A DNA stretch of 64,000 nucleotides from Meridianimarinicoccus roseus (GCF_003172915.1 NZ_QGKU01000068.1:91902-155901); one strand, 5' to 3'; positions 50,583 through 59,618 are shown, counted from the first letter of the stretch. Numbers and translations: made by a program. The notes: generated by a model from the letters alone, not told the origin.

Positions 50583-50626
50583 GGACTCCTACGGGATCCC
50601 TACAGGACACTTACACGAATCCTGCA
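50583..50626 (-). repeat. 11-bp tandem repeat, four units, in the cobB leader
   Basis: Plus-strand units at 50583, 50594, 50605 and 50616 read GGACTCCTACG, GGATCCCTACA, GGACACTTACA and CGAATCCTGCA. On the minus strand the consensus is YGTAGGRNTCC, close to CRTATGANTCS at 28018-28072. The array ends 6 bp before cobB's start and includes its Shine-Dalgarno AGGAG. Confidence 0.8.
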
Positions 50627-50674
50627 GGCGAAAACGGGTGACGGACTGGCGGCCAGACGGGTCAGCAAGCCCGC

Positions 50675-51529
50675 TCAGGATGCCTCTGCCGGGCGCCCGC
50701 GCTCCAGCGGATCGGTGCTGCGCGGTGTGGCTCCCGCCGCCAGCGCCTGCCAGTCCAGCGCCTGCCGCATCAGTACCGCGCGGCCCACGCAGATCACTGC
50801 GGGCGGGGCCAGCCCGGCGGCCGCCACATCGGTGGCGACGCGGCCCAGCGTGGTTTCAAGCACGCGCTGGCCGGGCAGGCTCGCATCGGTCACGACGCCC
50901 ACCGGATCGGCCGGATCGCGCCCGCCCGCGATCAGCTCTCCCGCGATTTTCTCAATGTGTTTCATGCCCATATAGATCACCAGCACCTGCGCGGCCTGCG
51001 CCAGCGCCGACCAGTTGACCGCGTTCGGCGCGGCGCCGGTCTGATCGTGGCCGGTCACGAAGGCGACGGTCTGGTTCACGTCGCGGTGGGTGACGGGGAT
51101 GCCCGCATAGGCCAGCCCGCCGATGCCTGCCGTGATGCCCGGCACGATGCGGATCGGGATGCCGTGCTGCACAAGCGTCTGCGCCTCCTCACCGCCGCGG
51201 CCGAACACGAACGGGTCGCCCCCCTTCAGCCGCAAAACGCGCTTGCCCGCGCGTGCCAGCTCTACCAGCCGGAGCGAGATATCCCTTTGGACTGCCGACG
51301 GTTTTCCGCCCCGCTTGCCGGCGTAGATGCGCTCGGTGCCGGGGCGGGCCAACTCCAGAATGTCGGTGTTGCACAGCGCGTCGTAAACGATCACGTCGGC
51401 CATTTGCAGAGCCCGGACGGCATGCAGCGTCAGAAGGCCCGGATCGCCCGGCCCTGCGCCGCACAGCCAGACCCAGCCGGGTTCGAGATCGGGCCAGTCA
51501 TGCCCGGGAAGACGGGGTGAATCGATCAT
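50675..51529 (-). CDS. cobA: Uroporphyrinogen-III C-methyltransferase
   Basis: It methylates uroporphyrinogen III twice to precorrin-2, the first step to corrinoids and sirohaem. The 284-residue SAM enzyme has WLCGAGPGDPGLLTLHAVRAL near 21-41, VYDALCN, LRLKGGDPFVFGRGGEEAQ near 102 and VTGHDQTG. There is no CysG-type N-domain. The ATG at 51529 is the family start. It is divergent from cbiD and precedes cobB. Confidence 0.93.
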   Translation of the reverse strand: MIDSPRLPGHDWPDLEPGWVWLCGAGPGDPGLLTLHAVRALQMADVIVYDALCNTDILELARPGTERIYAGKRGGKPSAVQRDISLRLVELARAGKRVLRLKGGDPFVFGRGGEEAQTLVQHGIPIRIVPGITAGIGGLAYAGIPVTHRDVNQTVAFVTGHDQTGAAPNAVNWSALAQAAQVLVIYMGMKHIEKIAGELIAGGRDPADPVGVVTDASLPGQRVLETTLGRVATDVAAAGLAPPAVICVGRAVLMRQALDWQALAAGATPRSTDPLERGRPAEAS

Positions 51530-51663
51530 GTCCGCGTTATGACGCCATTTTCCCGTCCGTGAAAGCGCAACACCGTCGCGCCCCGGTCCTAATGCGGCAC
51601 CGGGCATGTGGGCCAGACGCGCGCCGCGTTGCGCTGCGCTTCGGGCGGTGTCATGGTCCGGCC

Positions 51664-52722
51664 ATGCAGGCCGATCCCCCCAAACTGCGCCGCGGCTGGA
51701 CCACCGGCGCCTGCGCGACCGCCGCCACCTGGGGCGCGCTGGACGCGCTTTGGGGCGGTGCGTTTCCCGCGCGGGTGCAGTTGACACTGCCGCGCGGTGA
51801 AACCCCTGTTTTCGTGCTGGAAAACTGCCGCTACGGGCCGGGCTGGGCGGAGTGCGGCGTGGTCAAGGACGCGGGCGACGATCCCGATGTCACCCATGGC
51901 GCGACGATCATCGCGCGGGTTCGCGCGGGCGCCGCGGGTCAAGGTGTGCGCTTCTTTGCGGGCGACGGGGTCGGCACCGTCACGAAGCCCGGCCTGCCGA
52001 TCGCCGTGGGAGAACCTGCGATCAACCCGGTGCCCCGGCAGATGATGACCGAAGTGGTCGCGGGCCTTGCCGCCCGCCATGACCGACCATCCGACGTGGA
52101 GATCACGATCAGCGTGCCGGGCGGCGCGGGGCTGGCGGCGAAGACCTGGAATCCCCGGCTGGGTATCGAAGGCGGGCTGTCGATCCTCGGGACGACCGGC
52201 GTGGTGCGCCCGTTCTCCTGCGCGGCGTGGATCGCGTCGATCCACCGCGGCATCGACGTGGCGGTCGCGGCTGGCCTGCCGCATGTCGCGGGCTGCACCG
52301 GGGCGACCAGCGAACGGGCGGTGCAGGCTCTGCATTCGTTGCCGGATCACGCGATGCTGGATATGGGCGATTTCGCGGGCGGCCTGCTGAAATACCTCGC
52401 GCGTCACCCGGTGCCGCGGCTGACCATCGGCGGCGGCATCGGCAAGATGACCAAGCTGGCGCAGGGCGCGCGCGATCTGCATTCGCGGCGCAGCACGGTG
52501 GATTTTGCAGCGCTTGGCGCGCTGGCGCGCGAGGCTGGATTGCCGGACGTGAGCAGCGCGGCAACCGCGCTTGATGCGCTGGAACGGGCGGGTCCTGCGC
52601 TGGCGGGTCTCGTGGCGCACGCGGCGCGCGCGCAGGTGCAGGCCATGCTGGGCGATGCCCCGGTCGCTGTGGACACGGTGGTGATTGACCGCGCGGGGCA
52701 CGTTCTGGGCCGCGCGCCATGA
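51664..52722 (+). CDS. cbiD: Cobalt-precorrin-5B C1-methyltransferase
   Basis: CbiD methylates carbon 1 of the ring with SAM. The 352-residue protein begins LRRGWTTGACATAATWGAL and has the central VEITISVPGGAGLAAKTWNPRLGIEGGLSILGTTG pattern (only key parts quoted: PRLGIEGGLSILGTTG), then GGGIGKMTKLAQGARDLHS. Its presence beside cobK suggests C1 methylation by CbiD rather than CobF. The stop overlaps cobK (ATGA). Confidence 0.9.
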   Translation: MQADPPKLRRGWTTGACATAATWGALDALWGGAFPARVQLTLPRGETPVFVLENCRYGPGWAECGVVKDAGDDPDVTHGATIIARVRAGAAGQGVRFFAGDGVGTVTKPGLPIAVGEPAINPVPRQMMTEVVAGLAARHDRPSDVEITISVPGGAGLAAKTWNPRLGIEGGLSILGTTGVVRPFSCAAWIASIHRGIDVAVAAGLPHVAGCTGATSERAVQALHSLPDHAMLDMGDFAGGLLKYLARHPVPRLTIGGGIGKMTKLAQGARDLHSRRSTVDFAALGALAREAGLPDVSSAATALDALERAGPALAGLVAHAARAQVQAMLGDAPVAVDTVVIDRAGHVLGRAP

Positions 52723-53486
52723 TCCTGCGGGTTCTGCTGCTGGCCGGCACGTCCGAAGCGCGGCAGATCGCCGCCGGGCTGGCCACCATGCCGGGCGTCA
52801 ATGCGACCGCATCGTTGGCCGGTGCCGTGCGCGTCCCCGCGCCGCTGGCCGTGCCGACCCGTATCGGCGGTTTCGGCGGGGCAGCGGGGTTCGCCGCCTT
52901 TCTGCGGCAAGAGCGTATCGGGCTGGTGGTGGATGCCACCCACCCGTTCGCGCGGCGCATCGGCCCCCGGAGCGCGCAGGTCTGCGCGGCACGCGGGGTT
53001 GGCTACCTGCGGGTGCTGCGGCCCGCGTGGCAGGCTGGGCCGGGCGACCTGTGGACGTCCATCGCCGCCGAAGAGGACGCGGCAAATCACATTCCCGCAG
53101 GTGCGACGGTGTTTCTTGCGACCGGCGCGCAGCGGCTGAACCGGTTCGCCAATCTTGCGGGGCGGCGGGTGATCTGCAGGGTGATCGACCCGCCGGGTGC
53201 GCCTTGCCCGGTCGCGGGCGGCGCATATGTGGTGTCGCGTCCGCCGCACGACGCGGCAGCAGAGAGCGCGCTGTTCCGACGGCTCCGGGTGGATTGGGTG
53301 GTGGCGCGCAACGCGGGCGGCGCGGCGGGTCGGGGCAAGCTGGACGCGGCAAGGGCCCTTCGCTTACCGGTTGCGCTGATCGCCCGTCCAGCGCAGCCTG
53401 CGGTCGGTCCCGCCGATGGCCCGGTGGACGGCCCCGAAGCGGCGCTTGCCGCCATAGCGGAGAAGGTATGGACGAACGCATCATAG
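52719..53486 (+). CDS. cobK: Precorrin-6A reductase
   Basis: CobK reduces the macrocycle of precorrin-6A with NADPH. The 255-residue protein has VLLLAGTSEARQIAAGLA near its start (nucleotide-binding GTSEAR), VVDATHPFARRI near 70 and a C-terminal VARNAGG.GKLDAARAL motif. It starts on the ATGA overlap with cbiD and overlaps the following glycosylase gene by 19 bp. Confidence 0.9.
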   Translation: MILRVLLLAGTSEARQIAAGLATMPGVNATASLAGAVRVPAPLAVPTRIGGFGGAAGFAAFLRQERIGLVVDATHPFARRIGPRSAQVCAARGVGYLRVLRPAWQAGPGDLWTSIAAEEDAANHIPAGATVFLATGAQRLNRFANLAGRRVICRVIDPPGAPCPVAGGAYVVSRPPHDAAAESALFRRLRVDWVVARNAGGAAGRGKLDAARALRLPVALIARPAQPAVGPADGPVDGPEAALAAIAEKVWTNAS

Positions 53487-54097
53487 AAACCCCCGCCTGC
53501 GTTGCCGAGGGCGCGGCGCATCTTGTGCGGGTGGAGCCGCGCTTTGCCGCCGCGCTGGAGCGCACCGGCCCGCTTCCCCTGCGCCGACGCGATGACGGGT
53601 TCGCGGCGCTGCTTTCGGCCATCGTGAGCCAGCAAGTGTCGGTCGCGTCCGCCGACGCGATCTGGGGACGGATGCAGGCGGCGGGCATGGACTGCCCGGC
53701 CGCGGTGGCGGCAGCGGATGACGACGCGTTGCGCGCCTGCGGGCTGTCGCGCCAGAAGATCCGCTATGCCCGTGCGCTTGCCGGGGCGGGCATCGACTTC
53801 GCCGCGCTGCGCCGCGTACCGACGCCGCAGGTTGTGGAAACGTTGGTCGAAGTGCCCGGCATCGGCGTCTGGACCGCCGAGATCTATGCCATGTTCTCAC
53901 TCGGGCGGGCCGACGTGTTCGCGCCCGGCGATCTCGCCCTTCAGGAGGGCGCCCGGATGCTGTTCGCGCTGCCCGAACGCCCGCGCGAAAGGGCGTTGCG
54001 CGACATGGCAGCGCAGTGGGCGCCGTGGCGGGCTGTTGCGGCCCGGCTGCTCTGGGCCTACTACGGCCAGGAAAAGCAGCGGGAGGGCATCCGATGA
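53468..54097 (+). CDS. DNA-3-methyladenine glycosylase II (AlkA-like)
   Basis: The 209-residue HhH-GPD protein removes alkylated bases from DNA. The SAIVSQQVSVASADAI segment near 50, the helix-hairpin-helix VEVPGIGVWTAEIYAMFSLG near 120-139 and the following DVFAPGDLALQEG, with the catalytic aspartate, are intact. It lacks the extra AlkA N-terminal domain. The ATG at 53468 with AGAAGG upstream lies inside the end of cobK; overlapping translation is likely. Confidence 0.85.
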   Translation: MDERIIETPACVAEGAAHLVRVEPRFAAALERTGPLPLRRRDDGFAALLSAIVSQQVSVASADAIWGRMQAAGMDCPAAVAAADDDALRACGLSRQKIRYARALAGAGIDFAALRRVPTPQVVETLVEVPGIGVWTAEIYAMFSLGRADVFAPGDLALQEGARMLFALPERPRERALRDMAAQWAPWRAVAARLLWAYYGQEKQREGIR

Positions 54098-54786
54098 CAC
54101 GCGCACTCGACGCCGGGCGGCGCGCCCCGGCCAGCGGCACAACACGGCAGGTGGTGGTTTTCCTGCATGGCTACGGGGCCGACGGCAACGACCTTCTGGG
54201 TCTGGCGGAGCCGCTGGAGCCGCACATGCCCGACACGGTGTTCCTTGCGCCCAACGCGCCGGAACGCTGCACGGTCAACCCGATGGGTTACCAGTGGTTT
54301 CCGATCCCCTGGCTGGATGGCTCGTCCGAGGAAGCGGCGGCGAGCGGGCTGCTTTCGGCCGCGGGCGATTTGAACGCCTTCCTCGATGGTGTGCTGGAGG
54401 AGGAAGGCATCACGCCGGACAGGCTGTTTCTTGTGGGTTTCTCGCAGGGCACGATGATGGCACTGCATGTCGCGCCGCGCCGCGCCGCGCCGGTTGCGGG
54501 CATCGCCGGGTTCTCGGGCCGCCTGCTGGAGCCCGAGTTTCTGGAGGACGAGGTGCGCAGCCGCCCCCCCGTGCTGCTGCTGCACGGCGATCAGGACGAC
54601 GTGGTGCCGCCGCAATCGCTGCCCGAGGCCGCCAACGCCCTGACTGCGGCGGGGTTCGAGGTGTTCGCCCACGTGATGAAGGGCACCGCGCATGGTATCG
54701 CCCCCGACGGGCTGAGCGTCGCGCTGGCCTTCATGCGTGACAGGTTGGGGCTGGAGGGTGGCCGCACCGCGCCGGGCGCGCCCTGA
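54094..54786 (+). CDS. Alpha/beta hydrolase: phospholipase/carboxylesterase family
   Basis: The 230-residue protein has the oxyanion HGYGADGNDLLGLAEPL near 25, nucleophile LVGFSQGTMMALH near 112, acid in LHGDQDDVVPP near 168 and histidine in GTAHGIAPDGL near 201. This is the classic small esterase family; the substrate is unknown. The start ATG is in an ATGA overlap and has GGGAGG eight bases upstream. It ends the gene chain that begins with cbiD. Confidence 0.87.
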   Translation: MTRALDAGRRAPASGTTRQVVVFLHGYGADGNDLLGLAEPLEPHMPDTVFLAPNAPERCTVNPMGYQWFPIPWLDGSSEEAAASGLLSAAGDLNAFLDGVLEEEGITPDRLFLVGFSQGTMMALHVAPRRAAPVAGIAGFSGRLLEPEFLEDEVRSRPPVLLLHGDQDDVVPPQSLPEAANALTAAGFEVFAHVMKGTAHGIAPDGLSVALAFMRDRLGLEGGRTAPGAP

Positions 54787-54831
54787 CACGGCGATCCCAC
54801 CCGGAACGCGACGCTGCGCGTCACATCGGCG

Positions 54832-54904
54832 TTACACCTGCATTGTAAGGGACACGGACACTTCATGTTGCGGGGCTTGCCAGAAGCCGAACGCCATATA
54901 TAGT
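54832..54904 (+). promoter_or_regulatory. Promoter and inverted repeat upstream of the HNH gene
   Basis: TTGCCA (54877-54882) and TATAGT (54899-54904) have a 16-base spacer, 72 bp before the HNH start. The -10 box is strong. Upstream, TTACA-N7-TGTAA (54832-54848) forms an imperfect operator-like inverted repeat. Confidence 0.5.
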
Positions 54905-54975
54905 CAAGGACAGTGATGGGGCGGGTGTCCCGCCCCTGGCGCCGGAAAGGCAGACAGGGCAGGGACGTAATCTTC

Positions 54976-55560
54976 ATGAACGCCGAGTTTCGCACCACTT
55001 TCGTCAGGGAACCCACGAGCCTCAAGCATCACCCGGCGCTTGTTCTGAACGCGGATTACCGGCCGCTGTCCTACTACCCGTTGTCGTTGTGGCCATGGCA
55101 GGATGCGATCAAGGCGGCCTTCCTCGACAGGGTCGACATCATCGCCGAATACGACAAGGTTGTCCGAAGCCCGACGACCGAGATCAGAATCCCCTCGGTC
55201 GTCGTTCTTCGTGAATTCGTCAAACCCCAGAAGCGCGTGGCCTTCACGCGCTTCAATCTTTTTCTGAGGGACGAATTCTCCTGCCAGTATTGCGGCGCGA
55301 CGGGCGATCTGACCTTCGATCACGTGGTTCCGCGCGCCCGCGGCGGCATCACAAGCTGGGAAAACGTCGTCGCCGCCTGTGGGCGCTGCAACCTGGAAAA
55401 GGGGTCGCGCTCGCTCAAGCAGGTGGGGTTCAGCCTGCGCAAGCCGCCGCGCCAGCCCTGCGCGGAAGAACTGCGCAATCAGGGGCGCAAGTTTCCGCCG
55501 AACTACCTGCATCACACATGGCTTGATTTTCTCTACTGGGACGCGGAGCTTGACGGCTGA
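54976..55560 (+). CDS. HNH endonuclease family protein
   Basis: The 194-residue protein has a zinc-binding CQYCG near residue 102, the HNH core FDHVVPRARGG near 113-123 and CGRCNLEKGSRS near 135, so the fold and likely metal site are complete. The N-terminal half (TSLKHHPALVLNADYRPLSYYPLSLWPW) is typical of a stand-alone alphaproteobacterial family; nothing nearby suggests a restriction or phage system. The ATG at 54976 is chosen over 54913, which lies at the predicted transcript start. Confidence 0.82.
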   Translation: MNAEFRTTFVREPTSLKHHPALVLNADYRPLSYYPLSLWPWQDAIKAAFLDRVDIIAEYDKVVRSPTTEIRIPSVVVLREFVKPQKRVAFTRFNLFLRDEFSCQYCGATGDLTFDHVVPRARGGITSWENVVAACGRCNLEKGSRSLKQVGFSLRKPPRQPCAEELRNQGRKFPPNYLHHTWLDFLYWDAELDG

Positions 55561-55630
55561 GCGCCACAGCGGCCACCCTTAGCGTGTGTTGCCTGTCGGC
55601 CAGCCGGGCCAGGGGCGGCCAACAGTCCAC

Positions 55631-55658
55631 TTGCCGCAAGGCGAAACTCTGCTAAGGA
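55631..55658 (+). promoter_or_regulatory. Candidate zwf promoter
   Basis: TTGCCG (55631-55636) and TAAGGA (55653-55658), 16-base spacer, 84 bp before zwf. Visual match only. Confidence 0.3.
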
Positions 55659-55742
55659 CTGCGCAACCGGCAACTGTTTGCGCTATCATTCCGGGCCGCA
55701 CCGGTCCGGATCCGGCGCAGGCCCGCAGACGAAGGTGTTCAC

Positions 55743-57197
55743 ATGGTTTCTCGCGTCATACCGGTCGATACGTTCGATCTCGTGATCTTCGGAGGCACCG
55801 GCGATCTTGCCCGGCGCAAGATCCTGCCCGGCCTGTTCCGGCGCTACTCCGCTGGCCAGATGCCCGAGGCGGCGCAGGTGATCGGCGCGGCCCGGTCAGA
55901 AATGTCGGTGAACGAGTATCGCGCGATGGTGCGCGAGGCACTGATGGAATTCAGCGACAAGGCCGAACAGGGCGAAGAAGTGATCGCCGGCTTCCTGCAG
56001 CACATCGACTACCAGCAGGTTGATGCGCAGGGTGATGACGGCTGGGAGGCGCTGCGCGAGAAACTGCGCGACGGCATCGTGCGCGCCTTCTACTTCTCGG
56101 TCGCGCCATTCCTGTTCGGCGACATCGCGGAACGGCTGAAGACGCGCGGCCTCGCGGACGCGGACAGCCGGATCGTGGTCGAAAAGCCGTTCGGCCGCGA
56201 TCTTCAGACCGCGCGCGCGCTGAATGCCACGCTGGCGACCTATTTCGAAGAAGGGCAGATCTACCGGATCGACCACTATCTCGGCAAGGAGACGGTGCAG
56301 AACCTTATGGCAGTCCGCTTCGGCAACATCCTGTTCGAACCGCTGTGGAACGCTCAGTTCATTGACCATGTGCAGATCACCGTGGCGGAAACCGTGGGCG
56401 TCGGCGGGCGCGGCAGCTATTACGACAAGTCGGGCGCGATGCGGGACATGGTGCAGAATCACCTGATGCAGCTTCTTTGCCTGATCGCGATGGAACCGCC
56501 CGCCAGGTTCGAACCCGACGCGGTGCGCGACGAGAAGCTGAAGGTGATCCGCGCGCTGGAGCCTGTTCTCGCCAACGAGGTGGTGCGCGGCCAGTACGAG
56601 GCGGCGAACGGCGAAGACGGTTATCTCGATCATGCCGGCGATCCGCGCTCGATCACCGAAAGCTTCATCGCGCTCAAGGTACGCATCGCCAACTGGCGCT
56701 GGCAGAGCACGCCCTTCTACCTGCGCACCGGCAAGCGCCTGCGCGCGCGCATGTCGGAGATCGTGGTCCGCTTCCGCGAGCCGCCCCATTCGATCTTCGG
56801 CGAAGAGGCTGGCGGGCGCGCGAACGAGATGACCATCCGCCTGCAGCCCGACGAAGGGATGGACCTGCGTGTGACGATCAAGGAACCCGGCCCTGGCGGG
56901 ATGCGCCTTGTCGATGTGCCGCTGGACATGACCTTCGCCGACGCGCTTGGCCCCGATGCAGAAGAAGTGCCCGACGCTTACGAGCGGTTGATCATGGACG
57001 TGATCCGCGGCAACCAGACCCTGTTCATGCGCGGGGACGAGGTGGAAGCTGCCTGGGCCTGGACCGACCCGATCATCGCGGGCTGGGAAGAAGGCAAGAC
57101 CAAGCCCGCCAAGTACGACAGCGGAAGTTCCGGCCCCGAGGCGGCGCTGGAATTGCTGCACCGCGACGGCCGCCGCTGGAGGGAGATCCGGGCATGA
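55743..57197 (+). CDS. zwf: Glucose-6-phosphate dehydrogenase
   Basis: Zwf oxidises glucose 6-phosphate to 6-phosphogluconolactone with NAD(P). The 484-residue protein has the N-terminal fold IFGGTGDLARRKILPGL near 15, catalytic RIDHYLGKETVQNL near 175 and the downstream KSGAMRDMVQNHLMQL segment. It overlaps pgl by four bases, forming zwf-pgl-pgi for entry to the pentose phosphate or Entner-Doudoroff route. edd and eda are not in this window. Confidence 0.95.
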   Translation: MVSRVIPVDTFDLVIFGGTGDLARRKILPGLFRRYSAGQMPEAAQVIGAARSEMSVNEYRAMVREALMEFSDKAEQGEEVIAGFLQHIDYQQVDAQGDDGWEALREKLRDGIVRAFYFSVAPFLFGDIAERLKTRGLADADSRIVVEKPFGRDLQTARALNATLATYFEEGQIYRIDHYLGKETVQNLMAVRFGNILFEPLWNAQFIDHVQITVAETVGVGGRGSYYDKSGAMRDMVQNHLMQLLCLIAMEPPARFEPDAVRDEKLKVIRALEPVLANEVVRGQYEAANGEDGYLDHAGDPRSITESFIALKVRIANWRWQSTPFYLRTGKRLRARMSEIVVRFREPPHSIFGEEAGGRANEMTIRLQPDEGMDLRVTIKEPGPGGMRLVDVPLDMTFADALGPDAEEVPDAYERLIMDVIRGNQTLFMRGDEVEAAWAWTDPIIAGWEEGKTKPAKYDSGSSGPEAALELLHRDGRRWREIRA

Positions 57198-57868
57198 ATC
57201 TTGTCGAATACCCCGATCGCGAAATGATGATGATGGACCTGGCCGACAAGCTCGCCAGCGACCTGCGACAGTCGCTCTCCACCGGCGATGCGGTCAGCTT
57301 CGCGGTGCCGGGCGGCACGACGCCGGGCCCGCTGTTCGACACCCTCAGCGCCGTGCGGCTGGACTGGGACCGCGTGACAGTGCTGCTGGGCGACGAACGT
57401 TGGGTGCCGGAAACGTCGGACCGGTCCAATGCCCGGCTGGTGCGGCGGCGGCTGATGCGTGGCTACGCGGCGGCGGCGTCCTTTCTGTTCTTCCATTCCG
57501 AAGCCGACGATCCGTCGCAGGCTCTGGGGCCCGTCTGCGACGCGCTGACCCCGCTTCTGCCGCTGTCGGTGCTGGTGCTGGGGATGGGCGCGGACATGCA
57601 CACCGCCTCGTTGTTTCCCGGCTCGCCCGAGCTGGAAGCGGCGATCGCCGCCGATGCGCCTCCGGTGATGGCGGTGACCGCGCCGGGCCAGCCCGAGCCG
57701 CGGGTGACACTGACCGGACCGGTACTACGCGGTGCGATGCATACCCACGTCGTCATCACCGGGCCGGAAAAGCGCGCGGCGGTGGAACAGGCGGCGAAAC
57801 TCGACGATCCACTTCAGGCGCCGGTGTCGCTGGTGCTGAAGGACGCAACGGTGCACTGGGCGGAGTAA
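57194..57868 (+). CDS. pgl: 6-Phosphogluconolactonase
   Basis: Pgl hydrolyses the lactone made by Zwf. The 224-residue protein has VPGGTTPGPLFDTL near 37-50, LLGDERWVPETSDRSNARLV near 63 and LVLGMGADMHTASLFPGS near 132, matching the 6PGL family. Translation is coupled to zwf through ATGA. pgi starts six bases after its stop. Confidence 0.93.
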   Translation: MNLVEYPDREMMMMDLADKLASDLRQSLSTGDAVSFAVPGGTTPGPLFDTLSAVRLDWDRVTVLLGDERWVPETSDRSNARLVRRRLMRGYAAAASFLFFHSEADDPSQALGPVCDALTPLLPLSVLVLGMGADMHTASLFPGSPELEAAIAADAPPVMAVTAPGQPEPRVTLTGPVLRGAMHTHVVITGPEKRAAVEQAAKLDDPLQAPVSLVLKDATVHWAE

Positions 57869-57874
57869 CTGAAG

Positions 57875-59476
57875 ATGACCGATTTCTGGAGTGACCTGAC
57901 CGCTCACCACGCGCAGGTGAAAAACCGTCCGATCCTGTCGCTGTTCGACGAAGCGGGCCGCGCGGCGGCGTTCTCGGCGCGGCTGGGGCCGATGCTGTTC
58001 GACTATTCCAAGACGAATCTCGATGCGACGGCGATGGACCTGTTGCTGGGTCTCGCCGAAGCGGCGGGCGTACCCGAGCGGCGTGACGCGATGTTCGCTG
58101 GCGCTTCGATTAACGAGACCGAGGGGCGCGCGGTGCTGCACACGGCGCTGCGCAACCTCGATGCATCCGTGACCGTGGACGGCGCCGATGTCATGCCCGA
58201 GGTGCGCGCGACGCTGGACCGGATGGCCGCGTTCTGCGACGACGTGCGCACCGGGCGGTTCACCGGGCAGGGCGGGGCGATCACCGACGTGGTGAACATC
58301 GGCATCGGCGGGTCCGATCTTGGCCCTGCGATGGCCGCACTGGCGCTGTCGCCCTTCCATGACGGTCCGCGCACGCATTTCGTTTCCAACGTGGATGGCG
58401 CGCAGGTGGCCGAGGTTCTGGCAGGGCTGAACCCGGAAACGACGCTGGTGATCGTCGCGTCCAAGACGTTCACCACGATCGAGACGATGACCAATGCAGA
58501 GACGGCGAAACGCTGGATGGCGGGCAAGGTCGCGGACCCCGCGGCGCAATTCGCCGCCGTGTCGACCGCGGCGGACAAGACCGCGGCGTTCGGCATCGCG
58601 CCGGAGCGCGTGTTCGGTTTCGCGGACTGGGTTGGCGGGCGCTATTCCATGTGGGGGCCGATCGGCCTGTCACTGATGCTGGCTATCGGGCCGGAAGATT
58701 TCCGCGCGTTCCTGAAGGGCGGGGCGGAGATGGACACGCATTTCCGCGAGGCTCCGCTGGCCGCGAACATGCCGGTGCTGCTGGCGCTGGTGGGGATCTG
58801 GCACCACCAGATCTGCGACTATCCCAGCCGCGCGGTTCTACCATACGACCAACGGCTTGTGCGCCTGCCCGCCTATCTTCAGCAGCTCGAGATGGAAAGC
58901 AACGGCAAGCGCGTGGCGATGGATGGCAGCGATCTGCCGCGCGTTTCGGGGCCGATCGTGTGGGGCGAGCCGGGCACCAACGGGCAGCACGCGTTCTACC
59001 AGTTGATCCACCAGGGCACCGGGGTTGTTCCTTGTGAATTCCTCGTGGCGAAACAGGGGTTCGAGCCGGATCTGGCGCACCATCACCGGCTGCTTGTGGC
59101 CAACTGCCTTGCGCAGTCCGAGGCGCTTCTGCGCGGTCGGTCGCTGGACGAGGCGCGCGCGATCATGGCAGCGAAGGGCCTTCAGGGGGACGAACTGGAA
59201 CGGCAGGCGCGGCACCGCGTCTTTCCCGGAAATCGGCCGTCCACCACGCTGGCCTACCCGCAGCTGACCCCTGAGACCCTTGGCAATATCATCGCCTTGT
59301 ACGAACATCGCGTGTTCGTCGAGGGCGTGATCCTCGGGATCAACTCGTTCGATCAATGGGGTGTGGAACTGGGCAAGGAATTGGCGAAGGCGCTGGAGCC
59401 GGTGCTGGACGGCACTGAGGGCACCGAGGGCAAGGACGGGTCCACCGCGCAGCTAGTGGCCTATCTGACCGCCTGA
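57875..59476 (+). CDS. pgi: Glucose-6-phosphate isomerase
   Basis: Pgi interconverts glucose and fructose 6-phosphate. The 533-residue protein has [10 protein letters not shown] near 145, the PGI signature [19 protein letters not shown] and a C-terminal region with [16 protein letters not shown], the second signature carrying the catalytic lysine area. Being in line with zwf and pgl, it lets fructose 6-phosphate cycle back into the oxidative route. The last 20 residues contain a short [10 protein letters not shown] insert. Confidence 0.95.
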   Translation: MTDFWSDLTAHHAQVKNRPILSLFDEAGRAAAFSARLGPMLFDYSKTNLDATAMDLLLGLAEAAGVPERRDAMFAGASINETEGRAVLHTALRNLDASVTVDGADVMPEVRATLDRMAAFCDDVRTGRFTGQGGAITDVVNIGIGGSDLGPAMAALALSPFHDGPRTHFVSNVDGAQVAEVLAGLNPETTLVIVASKTFTTIETMTNAETAKRWMAGKVADPAAQFAAVSTAADKTAAFGIAPERVFGFADWVGGRYSMWGPIGLSLMLAIGPEDFRAFLKGGAEMDTHFREAPLAANMPVLLALVGIWHHQICDYPSRAVLPYDQRLVRLPAYLQQLEMESNGKRVAMDGSDLPRVSGPIVWGEPGTNGQHAFYQLIHQGTGVVPCEFLVAKQGFEPDLAHHHRLLVANCLAQSEALLRGRSLDEARAIMAAKGLQGDELERQARHRVFPGNRPSTTLAYPQLTPETLGNIIALYEHRVFVEGVILGINSFDQWGVELGKELAKALEPVLDGTEGTEGKDGSTAQLVAYLTA

Positions 59477-59533
59477 CGCAGGGGTGGCGGAACCGGCCAA
59501 GATGCCCGGCCGAAACGGCGCAGGGGCTGCCTT

Positions 59534-59588
59534 GGACACCTGACGAGGACCGTCGGAGTCCTGTCGGTCTCCCGCTGACCGGACCGCG
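59534..59588 (-). repeat. Possible third, degenerate 11-bp repeat array
   Basis: Between pgi and the convergent cupin gene, GGACACCTGAC, GAGGACCGTCG, GAGTCCTGTCG, GTCTCCCGCTG and ACCGGACCGCG follow each other at 11-base steps. Similarity to the 50583 array is about 7 of 11 for two units and weaker for others. Confidence 0.3.
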
Positions 59589-59618
59589 CGGCGCGGGTGC
59601 CGGCCAAGGTAGCGCAGC

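Noticed and set aside
47842..51018. 1058-codon plus-strand open frame
   Set aside because: It spans antisense to the MFS gene, cobB and cobA. The composition is that of a shadow frame (Arg, His, Gln) and the real genes on the other strand are clear.
51530..51663. Cobalamin riboswitch between cobA and cbiD
   Set aside because: The gap is only 134 bp and no B12-box sequence could be seen on either strand.
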